Of a stretch of DNA of 64,000 nt, positions 25,014 to 32,593 are shown piece by piece. Made by a program: the position numbers and the translations under genes. Origin of the DNA: CBDESM01 sp965205165 (GTDB taxonomy: Bacteria; Chloroflexota; Dehalococcoidia; Bin125); NCBI GenBank assembly GCA_965205165.1, contig OZ242037.1, positions 1,922,001-1,986,000 of the forward strand. The letters are read 5' to 3'. Positions within the stretch are counted from its first letter, which is position 1. Every line of letters begins with the position of its first letter. The notes below the pieces were generated by a model. That model searched no databases. It saw only the letters and a list, made by a program, of their open reading frames with translations, and was not told the DNA's origin.

Positions 25014-25904
25014 ATGCCGCCGCCCGGCGAGGACGTCATCCGCGCATACGAGCGCTGCCGCGCCTTCGCCCGTCGCCGCGGCTCCAGCTTCTACCTCGCC
25101 TTCCGAATCCTGCCGCCCTCCCGCCGCCGCGCCATCTACGCCGCCTACGCCTTCGCCGGCGCGGTCGACGACGCGGTGGACGGCGCTGGCGGCGAGGAGG
25201 AGCGCCGGCGCGAGCTGGAGCGCGCCGCGGCCCTGCTGGACGCCGCCTACGCGGTCGAGCACGACCCCGACGAGTGGCTCGCCGCCGCGCTCGGCGACGC
25301 GGTGCGGCGCTACGGCATCCCCCGCGGGCACTTCGACGAACTCGTCGCCGGGATGGAGCAGGACCTCGCCGTCGCGCGCTATCCGACCCGCGCCGCGCTG
25401 GAGCAGTACTGCTACCGCGCCGCCTCCGTGATCGGCCTGATCTGCATCGAGATATTCGGCTACGCCCCGGCCGACCGGGAAGCCGCGACCGAACATGCCA
25501 TCGCGATGGGCAAGGCGCTGCAAGTCACCAACATCCTGCGCGACGTGCGCGAGGACGCGGAGCGGGGCCGCATCTACCTCGCCCAAGAGGACCTCGCCCG
25601 CCACGGCGTCGCGGAAGCCGACGTGCTGGCCGGCGAGATGAGCCCGCGAATGCGGCGGCTGCTGGCCGAGTACGCGCAATGGGCGCACGCGCTCTACCGC
25701 GAGGGCGAACGCCTGCTGCCCCTGCTCCCCCATGCCCGCTCGCGCATGTGCTGCAACGGGCTGCAAGGCGTCTACCGGATGATCCTGGACGCGATCGAGG
25801 ACGCGGACTACGACGTGTTCAGCAGGCGGATTTCGCCCTCCAAGGCCGGCCGCGCCGCCCGGCTGGCCGAGCTCTGGGCGCGCGCCGCGCTCATGCCGCG
25901 GTAG
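25014..25904 (+). CDS. hpnD: HpnD: presqualene diphosphate synthase
   Basis: A 296-residue squalene/phytoene-synthase-fold enzyme that joins two farnesyl diphosphates into presqualene diphosphate. Motifs are FYLAFRILPPSRRRAIYAAY, first Asp-rich DDAVDG, YCYRAASVIGLICIEIFGY, and second Asp motif TNILRDVREDAERGR with IYLAQEDL after it, all matching the HpnD/CrtB branch. It is more CrtB-like than its partner HpnC, as expected. ATG 25014 is 12 bases after hpnC; the longer frame upstream is a shadow. HpnE begins 5 bases after its stop. Confidence 0.9.
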   Translation: MPPPGEDVIRAYERCRAFARRRGSSFYLAFRILPPSRRRAIYAAYAFAGAVDDAVDGAGGEEERRRELERAAALLDAAYAVEHDPDEWLAAALGDAVRRYGIPRGHFDELVAGMEQDLAVARYPTRAALEQYCYRAASVIGLICIEIFGYAPADREAATEHAIAMGKALQVTNILRDVREDAERGRIYLAQEDLARHGVAEADVLAGEMSPRMRRLLAEYAQWAHALYREGERLLPLLPHARSRMCCNGLQGVYRMILDAIEDADYDVFSRRISPSKAGRAARLAELWARAALMPR

Positions 25905-25908
25905 CCGC

Positions 25909-27261
25909 ATGGATGGCGGTCCGGCCCCGCCGGTCGCGGTCGTCGGCGCGGGCTTGGCCGGCCTGACCGCCGCGCTCGATCTGGCCCGGGCCGGCCGCCG
26001 CGTGCTCCTGATCGAGCGGCGCCCGTACGCCGGCGGCAAGGCGTTCTCCTTCCGCGATCCGATCGACGGCGCGGAGCTCGACAACGGCCAGCACGTCACC
26101 ATGCGCTGCTGCACCGCCCTGCACGCGCTGCTGGAACAAGTCGGCGCGGCCGGCCTCGTCCGCTACCAGCCCGCGCTGCGCGTGCCGGTGCTCGACCCGC
26201 GCAGCGGCCGCGCCGGCGCCATCTCGTCCGCCCCGCGCCTGCCGGCCCCGTTCCACCTCGCGCCGTCGATCCTGCGTTACCCGCACCTGGGCATGATCGA
26301 GAAGGCCGCGCTCGGCCGGGCGCTCGCTCCGATGGCCAGGGTCGTGCGTCGCGGCGGCGCGCTGCCGGACGACGAAACCTTCGCCGGCTGGCTGCGCCGG
26401 CACGGGCAGGGGGAGCGCGCGATCGCCGAGTTCTGGGACCTGATCATCCGCCCGACCTGCAACGACCGCTGCGACGCGGTGAGCGCGGCGCAGGCCTTCC
26501 AGGTCTTCCGCGACGGCTTCCTCGCCGACCCGCATGCCGCCGGCATCGGCCTCTTCCGGGGCGGCCTCAGCGCGATCTCCGACGCCGTCCTGCGCCGCTT
26601 CGCCGAACACGGCGGCCAGACCCTCTTCGAGTGCCGCGCGCACGGAGTCGGAACCGCCGAATCCGGTGCGCTCCGCGTCGAGCTGGGCGGCGCGGGGCCG
26701 ATCGAGGCGGCCGCGATCGTGCTCGCCCTCCCGCCCGCCGCCGCGGCCGCGCTGCTGCCCGCCGAGTGGCGCATGCGGGAACCGTTCGACGCGCTCGACC
26801 GGTTTGCGACTTCGCCGATCGTCAACGTGCACATGCGCTGGGATCGCGGGATCGCGGCCGAGCCGATCACGGCGGTGCTCGACGACCGCCTCCAGTTCGT
26901 CTTCGCGCGCCCCGCGCCGGAAGGCGGCCAATGGCTCACCGCCTCGCTCAGCGCCGCCCGCGAGCAGGCCGCGATGCCCCGAGACGAGGTCGCGGCCGAT
27001 GCGGAACGGGCCGTCCGCGGCGCGTGGCCGGCTGCCCGCGAAGCGGCGCTCATCCGCTGGCGCGTAATCAAGGAGCGCGACGCCACCTTCCGCCCGCTGC
27101 CCGGCATCGCCGCCGCTCGCCCCGGTCCGGAGACGCCGATCCCCGGCCTCGTCCTCGCCGGCGCGTGGACGGACACCGGCTGGCCGGCCACGCTCGAATC
27201 CGCCGTCCGCAGCGGCCGGGCCGCGGCCGCGGAGGTTGAACGCCAGCTCGCCGGCGCGTAG
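25909..27261 (+). CDS. hpnE: HpnE: FAD-dependent hydroxysqualene dehydroxylase
   Basis: A 450-residue amine-oxidase-type flavoprotein that reduces hydroxysqualene to squalene, finishing the HpnCDE route. The dinucleotide-binding fold is VVGAGLAGLTAALDLA near residues 13-28, followed by LLIERRPYAGGKAFSF. The substrate part includes LDNGQHVTMRCC, and the C-terminal FAD motif is LAGAWTDTGWPATLESAV. These match HpnE rather than phytoene desaturase. The ATG is 5 bases after hpnD. Its stop lies one base from the stop of the convergent release-factor-like gene, so the hopanoid unit ends here. Confidence 0.92.
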   Translation: MDGGPAPPVAVVGAGLAGLTAALDLARAGRRVLLIERRPYAGGKAFSFRDPIDGAELDNGQHVTMRCCTALHALLEQVGAAGLVRYQPALRVPVLDPRSGRAGAISSAPRLPAPFHLAPSILRYPHLGMIEKAALGRALAPMARVVRRGGALPDDETFAGWLRRHGQGERAIAEFWDLIIRPTCNDRCDAVSAAQAFQVFRDGFLADPHAAGIGLFRGGLSAISDAVLRRFAEHGGQTLFECRAHGVGTAESGALRVELGGAGPIEAAAIVLALPPAAAAALLPAEWRMREPFDALDRFATSPIVNVHMRWDRGIAAEPITAVLDDRLQFVFARPAPEGGQWLTASLSAAREQAAMPRDEVAADAERAVRGAWPAAREAALIRWRVIKERDATFRPLPGIAAARPGPETPIPGLVLAGAWTDTGWPATLESAVRSGRAAAAEVERQLAGA

Positions 27262-27262
27262 C

Positions 27263-27796
27263 TCAGCGCCGCCGCAGGGGCGGCAGCCCGCGCCGCCCGC
27301 GGATCTCGTTGGCGGCTGCGAACAGGCGCGGCTCCGAGCCGAGCAGCCGGCTCAGCTGGCCGGTCGAGCAGCCGATCGCCGCCGCCGCGTCGGAGACCGC
27401 GCCTCCCGACGCCTCGAGCAGATCGAGCAGCGCCTGCGCGCCGGCCCAGAAGTCCCGGTGCGCGGGCCCGATCCGGGCATGCTTGGGCACGCCCTCGGCG
27501 GCCGAAGCCGGCAGGATCGCCCGCAGGCGCGGCGGCGGGTGGTAGGCGTCGAGGTCGACCGGCCGCCGCGTTTCGAGCGCGATCGCGCGCCGCAGCCGGC
27601 GCAGCGCGTTGGCCCGGTTCTGCGCCTGCGAACGGCGCTCCGTGCCCTGCGCCCGGGCGCCGCTAGGCCCGTGGACCAGCCGCACCGCGGTGTCGTTGCG
27701 GTTGCGGTGCTGGCCGCCGGGGCCGGAGGCGCGGAAGAGATCGATGCGGCACTGCGCCAGCAGCGCTTCGTCGTCGAGCGCGAGCCAGTCATCCAT
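27263..27796 (-). CDS. Release-factor-like GGQ protein with extra C-terminal domain
   Basis: A 177-residue class I release-factor-like protein. The peptidyl-tRNA hydrolysis motif GPGGQHRNRND puts GGQ at 27-29, followed by TAVRLVHGPSGARA and the Arg-rich helix SQAQNRANALRRLRRAI. The codon-recognition domains of RF1/RF2 are absent, as in ArfB. Unlike ArfB, which ends in a basic tail, it has about 70 extra residues (from about 100) with a helix-turn-helix-like part (AAAAIGCSTGQLSRLL). A ribosome-rescue role is plausible. It has a leaderless-type -10 box. Confidence 0.78.
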   Translation of the reverse strand: MDDWLALDDEALLAQCRIDLFRASGPGGQHRNRNDTAVRLVHGPSGARAQGTERRSQAQNRANALRRLRRAIALETRRPVDLDAYHPPPRLRAILPASAAEGVPKHARIGPAHRDFWAGAQALLDLLEASGGAVSDAAAAIGCSTGQLSRLLGSEPRLFAAANEIRGRRGLPPLRRR

Positions 27797-27803
27797 GCGG
27801 CCG

Positions 27804-27809
27804 AGCGTA
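27804..27809 (-). promoter_or_regulatory. -10 box (TACGCT) for leaderless release-factor-like gene
   Basis: On the minus strand TACGCT ends 7 bases before ATG 27796 with no ribosome-binding site between. It fits the leaderless pattern found at eight other genes here. Confidence 0.5.
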
Positions 27810-27861
27810 GGCGCGGGGATACACTCGCCGCGTCCGCCAGCGCCGCATCCCCGGAGCGCCC

Positions 27862-28707
27862 ATGACCGCCGCCGCGCCTTCCTCCGCCACCGTCTCCGTC
27901 AACGGGCTCGACCTGCACTGCATCGATTGGGGCGGCGCGGCCGCCGTGCCCGCGGTCTCGTTGCACGGCTTCGCGCTCAACGCGCATTCCTGGGACGAGG
28001 TCGCGCCCGCCCTCTCCGACCTGCTGCACTGGTACGCGCTCGATCAGCGCGGGCACGGCCTCTCCGCCCGCGCGCCCGAACTGGCGGATTACTCGCGCGA
28101 CCACATGGCCGGCGACGTCGCCGCGTTCATCGAGGCGCTCGGCCTCGACCGTCCCGTGGTCGTCGGCCACAGCATGGGCGGGATGAACGCGATGACCTTC
28201 GCCGCCGCCAATCCCGATGCGCTGCGCGCGCTGGTGCTGGTCGACGTCGGCCCGGAGGTCTCGGTCGACGGGGCGGCGCAGGTGCGGCAATTCGTGGCCG
28301 GGCCCTACGAGATGGACTCGCTCGACGATTGGGTCGAGCACACGCACAAGTACTACCCCTTCCGCTCCAAGGAGCGCATCCGCGCGCGGCTCGCCGTCTC
28401 GCTGCGCGAAACCGCCGACGGCAGGCAGGCCAAGCAGTTCGACGAGCGCTTCCGCCAAGCCGGGTTCCGCGGCATCGCCGAGAGCCGCGCGGACATCTGG
28501 GAGAGCGCCCGCGGGATCGCCGTGCCGACGCTGCTGCTGCACGGCGGCAAGAGCCCCGTGCTCAAGCGCGAGCAAGCCGAGCAGTTCGCCGACGCGGTTG
28601 CGCAGGTGCGCCTGGTCACGATCTCCGAAGCGGGCCACTCCGTCGCCGGCGACCAGCCGGAGGCGTTCGAGCAGGCGGTCCGCGACTTCCTCGGCGAAGT
28701 CCTCTAG
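27862..28707 (+). CDS. Alpha/beta hydrolase
   Basis: A 281-residue hydrolase of the epoxide-hydrolase/haloperoxidase-like group. The oxyanion HGFALNAHSWDE, the WYALDQRGHGLS strand, the nucleophile elbow GHSMGG (Ser104) and the terminal His in SEAGHSVAGDQPEAF are present. Ser at the nucleophile position makes it an esterase/lipase-type or C-C hydrolase rather than a dehalogenase or epoxide hydrolase. The cap domain contains a charged helix (YYPFRSKERIRARL). No substrate can be named. A GGAG site lies before the ATG; the next gene starts 3 bases after its stop. Confidence 0.85.
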   Translation: MTAAAPSSATVSVNGLDLHCIDWGGAAAVPAVSLHGFALNAHSWDEVAPALSDLLHWYALDQRGHGLSARAPELADYSRDHMAGDVAAFIEALGLDRPVVVGHSMGGMNAMTFAAANPDALRALVLVDVGPEVSVDGAAQVRQFVAGPYEMDSLDDWVEHTHKYYPFRSKERIRARLAVSLRETADGRQAKQFDERFRQAGFRGIAESRADIWESARGIAVPTLLLHGGKSPVLKREQAEQFADAVAQVRLVTISEAGHSVAGDQPEAFEQAVRDFLGEVL

Positions 28708-28710
28708 CCG

Positions 28711-29250
28711 ATGGCGCAGCTGCCCGCCCGCCCGCGCCGGCGCGCGCCGGCGCTGATCCTGCCGATCGCCGGGATGGTGATCGGCTTCGTCGGCGCGCTC
28801 GTGATCCTGTTCCTGATCAACTCCGGCGGCGGGGATGCGCCCGAAGATCCCGACTACCCGGCCGGCTGGCGCGGCGATTTCCTCCGCACCGTGGACGAGT
28901 TCAGCGCGGAGCTGGCCAAGACCGCGCCGCCGGCGGAGGGCGAGGCCTGCCGCGAGGCGGCCGGCCCCGCCTGCAACCGCCGCCGCGAGGACCTGCGCCA
29001 GGCGCTGCCCAACTTGGTCGCATTCCGCGACGAGTTGCTGATGACCGAAGCGCCCGCGGAGCACGCCGGCTGGCTCGAGCGCTACCGGGTCGCCGTGAGC
29101 CGGCTCGCCTCCGCTTGGGACGCCGAGTTCAACGCGCTGCTGGAACAGGATCGGGAGGCGTTCCTCGACGCCTACGCGCGGGGCCGGGAGGCGAGCGCGG
29201 AGGCGATCTCGCTGCGCGGCGAGCTCAGCGCGCTTCCAGAATCGCCTTGA
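28711..29250 (+). CDS. Hypothetical membrane-anchored protein
   Basis: A 179-residue protein with a basic N-terminus, one transmembrane helix (about residues 14-37, LILPIAGMVIGFVGALVILF) and a largely helical extracytoplasmic part with two Cys (EACREAAGPACNRR) that could form a disulfide. I do not recognise a family. It starts 3 bases after the hydrolase stop, so they form a pair. Its last 26 bases overlap the end of the convergent SRPBCC gene. Confidence 0.6.
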   Translation: MAQLPARPRRRAPALILPIAGMVIGFVGALVILFLINSGGGDAPEDPDYPAGWRGDFLRTVDEFSAELAKTAPPAEGEACREAAGPACNRRREDLRQALPNLVAFRDELLMTEAPAEHAGWLERYRVAVSRLASAWDAEFNALLEQDREAFLDAYARGREASAEAISLRGELSALPESP

Positions 29251-29680
29251 GCTGCGCCAGCTCCTTGCGCATCTGCCGCCTGAACAACCAAGCCATCAGC
29301 GGCCGCAGCGCGACGAACATCACCGCCGTGGCCCAATGGTCGCTCTCCGCCGTCATCGAATTGCGCACGCGGGTGCCGTCCGTCTCGCGCTCCAGCGTGA
29401 GCTCGCCGCTGAACAGGAACGGGCCCTCGAGCGCCTCGGTCGCCAGCCGCCGCTCCGGCTCGAACGCCGTGATCCGCAGCGTCAGCGGGCCCGGCCCCGC
29501 GCCGCCCTTGTAGCTCCCGCGGATCACGGCGCCCACGCCGGGCGGCCCGTCGCCCTCGATCTCCGAATCCTGCATCCCGTCCACCCACTCGTCCTGGTTG
29601 CAGGGGTCGCTCACGTACGGCCAGATCGCGTCCGGGCGGCGGGCGATCAGGGTCTCGGCGGAGGCGCTGAGTTCGACCAT
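29225..29680 (-). CDS. SRPBCC-family (START-like) protein, copy A
   Basis: A 151-residue START-like protein. IWPYVSDPCNQDEWVDG near the N-terminus, GAVIRGSYKGG, RITAFEPERRLATEALEGPF and FRRQMRKELAQLKAILEAR match polyketide-cyclase/SRPBCC domains that bind hydrophobic ligands in a helix-grip fold. No catalytic residues can be named. It is the diverged copy of the next gene, produced by a local tandem duplication. It carries a TAATCT box 7 bases before ATG and no ribosome-binding site. The longer frame upstream runs into copy B and is artefactual. Confidence 0.82.
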   Translation of the reverse strand: MVELSASAETLIARRPDAIWPYVSDPCNQDEWVDGMQDSEIEGDGPPGVGAVIRGSYKGGAGPGPLTLRITAFEPERRLATEALEGPFLFSGELTLERETDGTRVRNSMTAESDHWATAVMFVALRPLMAWLFRRQMRKELAQLKAILEAR

Positions 29681-29687
29681 GCGGCGC

Positions 29688-29693
29688 AGATTA
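29688..29693 (-). promoter_or_regulatory. -10 box (TAATCT) of SRPBCC copy A
   Basis: TAATCT on the minus strand ends 7 bases before ATG 29680. It was duplicated together with the gene, and the TAA of the box is the former cofE stop codon. Confidence 0.5.
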
Positions 29694-29718
29694 GCGGAAC
29701 AGTTTCTGCGCGGCGGGC

Positions 29719-30174
29719 TCAGCGAGCCTCCAGAATCGCCTTGAGCTGCGCCAGATCCTTGCGCATCTGCCGCCTGAAGCACCACGCCATCAGCGGCCGC
29801 AGCGCGACGAACAGCACCGCCGTGGCCCAGTGGCAGCTCTGCACCGTCATCGTGTTGCGCACGCGGGTGCCGTCCGCTTCGCGCTCCAAGGTCAGCTCGC
29901 CGTCGTACAGGAACAGGCCCTCGAACGCCTCGGTCGCCAGCCGCCGTTCCGGCTCGAACGCCGTGATCCGCAGCGCCACCGGACCCTGCCCCGCGCCGCC
30001 CTTGTAGGCCCCGCGGATCACGGCGCCCGCGCCCGGTTCCCCGCCGCCCTCGATCTCCGAATCCCGCATCCCGTCCACCCACTCGTCCTGGTTGCAGGGG
30101 TCGCCCACGTACGGCCAGATCGCGTCCGGGGGGCGGGCGATCAGGGTCTCGGCGGAGGCGCTGAGGTCGGCCAT
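29719..30174 (-). CDS. SRPBCC-family (START-like) protein, copy B
   Basis: A 151-residue START-like ligand-binding protein nearly identical in plan to copy A (IWPYVGDPCNQDEWVDG, AVIRGAYKGG, RITAFEPERRLATEAFEGLF, FRRQMRKDLAQLKAILEAR). Differences are scattered substitutions rather than gaps, so both copies look functional and under selection. It lies directly downstream of cofE, with the cofE stop embedded in its -10 box. A role in F420 metabolism is not implied by the fold; the neighbourhood is the only hint. Confidence 0.82.
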   Translation of the reverse strand: MADLSASAETLIARPPDAIWPYVGDPCNQDEWVDGMRDSEIEGGGEPGAGAVIRGAYKGGAGQGPVALRITAFEPERRLATEAFEGLFLYDGELTLEREADGTRVRNTMTVQSCHWATAVLFVALRPLMAWCFRRQMRKDLAQLKAILEAR

Positions 30175-30181
30175 GCGGCGC

Positions 30182-30187
30182 AGATTA
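30182..30187 (-). promoter_or_regulatory. -10 box (TAATCT) of SRPBCC copy B overlapping the cofE stop
   Basis: TAATCT on the minus strand ends 7 bases before ATG 30174; its TAA is the stop codon of cofE. It could drive a leaderless mRNA inside the operon. Confidence 0.5.
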
Positions 30188-30943
30188 GCGGAACAGATCC
30201 TGCGCGGCGTCGCGGATCATCGGCCGGTGGTCGCCCTCTTCCAACGGCACGTCCAGCCCCCGCACCACCGCCGCCGGCACCGCGTCCAGCTTGTTCATCA
30301 CCGGCTCCGCCGCCGACGCCAGCTCGTCCGCCCAGCACATCTCCGTCACCCGCAGGTCGTAGCCGGCTGCGTCGGTCTGGCCGATGTAGGAGTAGATCGG
30401 CTGCATCCCGCTCACCCCGATCGCGACGTTGGTCAGCCCGTTGCGCCAGGGCCGCCCGAACGTGTCGGAGATGATCACCGGCACGTCCGCCTGCCCCCGC
30501 GCGGCCAGCCCGCGCCGGATCGCGGCGGCCGACGCCGACGGATCGACCGGCAGCAGGCAGACCGCCCCCTCGCTCACGTTCGACTGGTCGATCCCCGCGT
30601 TGGCGCAGACCCAGCCGTGCCTGGTCTCCGACAGGATCAGCCCGTTGGTCATCCGCACGATCCGCCTGGATTCGCGCAGTACCAGCTCCACCGCCCGCGC
30701 GTCCCGCTCCCACGCCTCCGCCCATTCCTTGGCGAAATCGCCGGCCGTGACCGTGTCCAGCTGCACGACGCGGCCCTCGGCCTTGGACACGATCTTCTGC
30801 GTCACCACCAGCACGTCGCCCGTTTCGAGCGGCGTCCCCTGCGCCTCCAGCGCGTCCGCGATCAGGCCGGGCAGATCGTCCCCGTCCCGCACCTCGGGCA
30901 TCCCGCCGATGGCGAAGACGCGGTACTCGGCCGGCGCGGGCAT
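30185..30943 (-). CDS. cofE: Coenzyme F420-0:L-glutamate ligase
   Basis: A 252-residue CofE/FbiB-N-type enzyme that adds gamma-linked glutamates to F420-0 using GTP. Conserved segments are LETGDVLVVTQKIVSKAEGR, the RIVRMTNGLILSETRHGWVCANAGIDQSN block that forms the metal/GTP site, and VIISDTFGRPWRNGLTNVAIG. Length matches the single-domain archaeal-type CofE; the nitroreductase-like second domain of actinobacterial FbiB is missing. It starts 2 bases after the F420 reductase stop, forming an F420 unit with it. Confidence 0.92.
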   Translation of the reverse strand: MPAPAEYRVFAIGGMPEVRDGDDLPGLIADALEAQGTPLETGDVLVVTQKIVSKAEGRVVQLDTVTAGDFAKEWAEAWERDARAVELVLRESRRIVRMTNGLILSETRHGWVCANAGIDQSNVSEGAVCLLPVDPSASAAAIRRGLAARGQADVPVIISDTFGRPWRNGLTNVAIGVSGMQPIYSYIGQTDAAGYDLRVTEMCWADELASAAEPVMNKLDAVPAAVVRGLDVPLEEGDHRPMIRDAAQDLFR

Positions 30944-30945
30944 CG

Positions 30946-31626
30946 TCAGCCCAGCTTGGCCGGGTCGATCCCGACCATCCGCACCGCCGCCTGCGCCTTG
31001 TAGCGCATGTTCATCCCGATGATCAGCGCGGTCAGGTCCTCGACGAACTTGGACATCGCCAGCGGCCCCGCGTCGACGGCGCGCAGATCGGGCATTTTCG
31101 CCACAAGGTCGGCCACCGCCGCCTTGCCCCCGGCGTCATCGCCGGTGATCAGCACGTCGCCCTCCATCGGGTTCGCCAGCGCCTTCAGCTTGCGCGCGCT
31201 GAGGTTGTGGAACGCGCCGACCACGGTCGCGTCCGGCAGCAGCGCCTGCGCCTGCTCCGTCGCGCTGCCCTGCGGCACCTCCGAGATGCCGGGCACGCGA
31301 TCGTTCATCACCAGCGGCACCGCCGCATCGATCACCAGCTTCGCGCCGATGTCCCCGCGCAGGTCGTTCAGCGTCGCCTCGTGCCCGTCGAACGGCACGA
31401 CCACGACCACGATGTCCGCCGCCCGCACCACCTCCGCGTTGACGCCGCCGCCGGCATCCGCCGTCTTCCCGATCCCCTGCACGGCCTCGCTGATCTCCGC
31501 CGCCGCCGCGTCGGCCCGCTCCGGGCGGCGCGAGCCGATCAGCACCCGCTCGCCGGCCGCCGCCAGCCGCATGGCGAGGCCGAGGCCCTCGGGTCCGGTG
31601 CCGCCGATGAATCCGATGGTCGCCAT
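30946..31626 (-). CDS. npdG: NADPH:F420 oxidoreductase
   Basis: A 226-residue NADPH-dependent F420 reductase that passes hydride between NADP and F420. It opens with the Rossmann motif GFIGGTGPEGLGLAMRLA and the NADP-phosphate-binding GSRRPERA; VVVVPFDGHE, GAFHNLSARKL and DLRAVDAGPLAMSKFVEDLTALI are typical of the family. The ATG has GGAGAGG upstream at 8-9 bases. The much longer open frame upstream overlaps the divergent ABC gene and is rejected. With cofE it shows that the cell makes and uses F420. Confidence 0.9.
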   Translation of the reverse strand: MATIGFIGGTGPEGLGLAMRLAAAGERVLIGSRRPERADAAAAEISEAVQGIGKTADAGGGVNAEVVRAADIVVVVVPFDGHEATLNDLRGDIGAKLVIDAAVPLVMNDRVPGISEVPQGSATEQAQALLPDATVVGAFHNLSARKLKALANPMEGDVLITGDDAGGKAAVADLVAKMPDLRAVDAGPLAMSKFVEDLTALIIGMNMRYKAQAAVRMVGIDPAKLG

Positions 31627-31735
31627 AAGCAGGCCTCTCCGCCGGCGGGTCCGCCGCCGTTCGGGGCGTAAACTGGGGCTCCGCGCCGAAGCGCCGGATC
31701 CAGCCGCCCGCGGCACGATAACAAAGGCCCCCGCG

Positions 31736-32593
31736 ATGCCCGCCTCCGCCGCACCCGCGAGCGTTGCCGAAGCCCCGCCGGCCGCCGCGGCCGCGCCGGC
31801 CGTGAGCCTGCGCGGGGTGACCGTGACCTTCAGCGCGCCCGACGGGACGGCCGTGCATGCCGTCGCCTCCACCGACCTCGAAATCCCCGCCGGCCGGCTC
31901 GTCGCCGTCGTCGGCCCCAGCGGTTGCGGCAAGACCTCCCTGCTCCGCGTCATCGCCGGCCTGGCCGAGCCGTCCACCGGCGAAGCGCTCGTCTTCGGCG
32001 CGCCGCCGAGCCGCGCCCGCGAAGCCAAGCAGCTCGGCCTCGTCTTCCAAGAGCCGGCCCTGCTGCCCTGGCGCGACGTCGCCTCCAACATCGCGCTCGG
32101 CCGCCAGCTCAACCCCTCCCGCACCCGCGGCGGCGCTGACATCGACCGGCTGATCGGCCTCGTCGGGCTGGAAGGATTCCGCGATTTCCGCCCGGACGCG
32201 CTCAGCGGCGGCATGCAGCAGCGCGTCGCGCTCGCCCGCGCGCTCGCCATCGACCCGCCCCTGCTCCTGCTCGACGAGCCCTTCGCCGCGCTCGACGAGA
32301 TCACCCGCGAGCAGATGCGCTACGAACTGCTCCGCCTCTGGACGCTCGACGCCGGCGGCCAGCGCGCCGACCGCTCCGCCGTCCTGGTCACCCACAGCGT
32401 CGGCGAGGCCGTCGCCGTCGCCGATCGCGTGATCGTCATGTCCCACCAGCCCGGCGAGATCGTGGCCGACATCCCGATCGACCGCCCCCACCCGCGCTGG
32501 CCCGCGCAGGAACGGACGCCGGGCTTCCACGCCGACGTCGAAGAGGTGCGGCGCGCCCTGCGCGAGCAGCAGCGCCTGCATCCGGCGCTCTGA
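31736..32593 (+). CDS. ABC transporter ATP-binding protein, NitT/TauT type
   Basis: A 285-residue ATPase. Walker A GPSGCGKTS, Q-loop FQEPALLPWRD, signature LSGGMQQRVALARAL, Walker B LLLLDEPFAALD and switch His in VLVTHSV are complete. The LPW after the Q-loop is a mark of the nitrate/sulfonate/thiamine-precursor importers (SsuB, TauB, ThiZ). An Ala/Pro-rich N-terminal extension of about 22 residues precedes the domain. I chose ATG 31736, since the longer frame is antisense to npdG. It begins the ABC operon; the permease ATG overlaps its stop. Confidence 0.9.
   Translation: MPASAAPASVAEAPPAAAAAPAVSLRGVTVTFSAPDGTAVHAVASTDLEIPAGRLVAVVGPSGCGKTSLLRVIAGLAEPSTGEALVFGAPPSRAREAKQLGLVFQEPALLPWRDVASNIALGRQLNPSRTRGGADIDRLIGLVGLEGFRDFRPDALSGGMQQRVALARALAIDPPLLLLDEPFAALDEITREQMRYELLRLWTLDAGGQRADRSAVLVTHSVGEAVAVADRVIVMSHQPGEIVADIPIDRPHPRWPAQERTPGFHADVEEVRRALREQQRLHPAL

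Larger units (their letters stand above)
29223..30209 (-). repeat. Tandem duplication of a 494-base unit holding an SRPBCC gene and the 3' tail of cofE
   Basis: Two direct copies lie head to tail, offset by exactly 494 bases. Each contains a 151-residue SRPBCC gene. The copies also share the bases just before the gene: the last codons of cofE (GCGCAG..CTGTTCCGCTAA) are repeated upstream of the second gene at about 29688-29712, where no cofE exists. The duplication therefore started inside the cofE end and carried the -10 box along. Confidence 0.85.
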
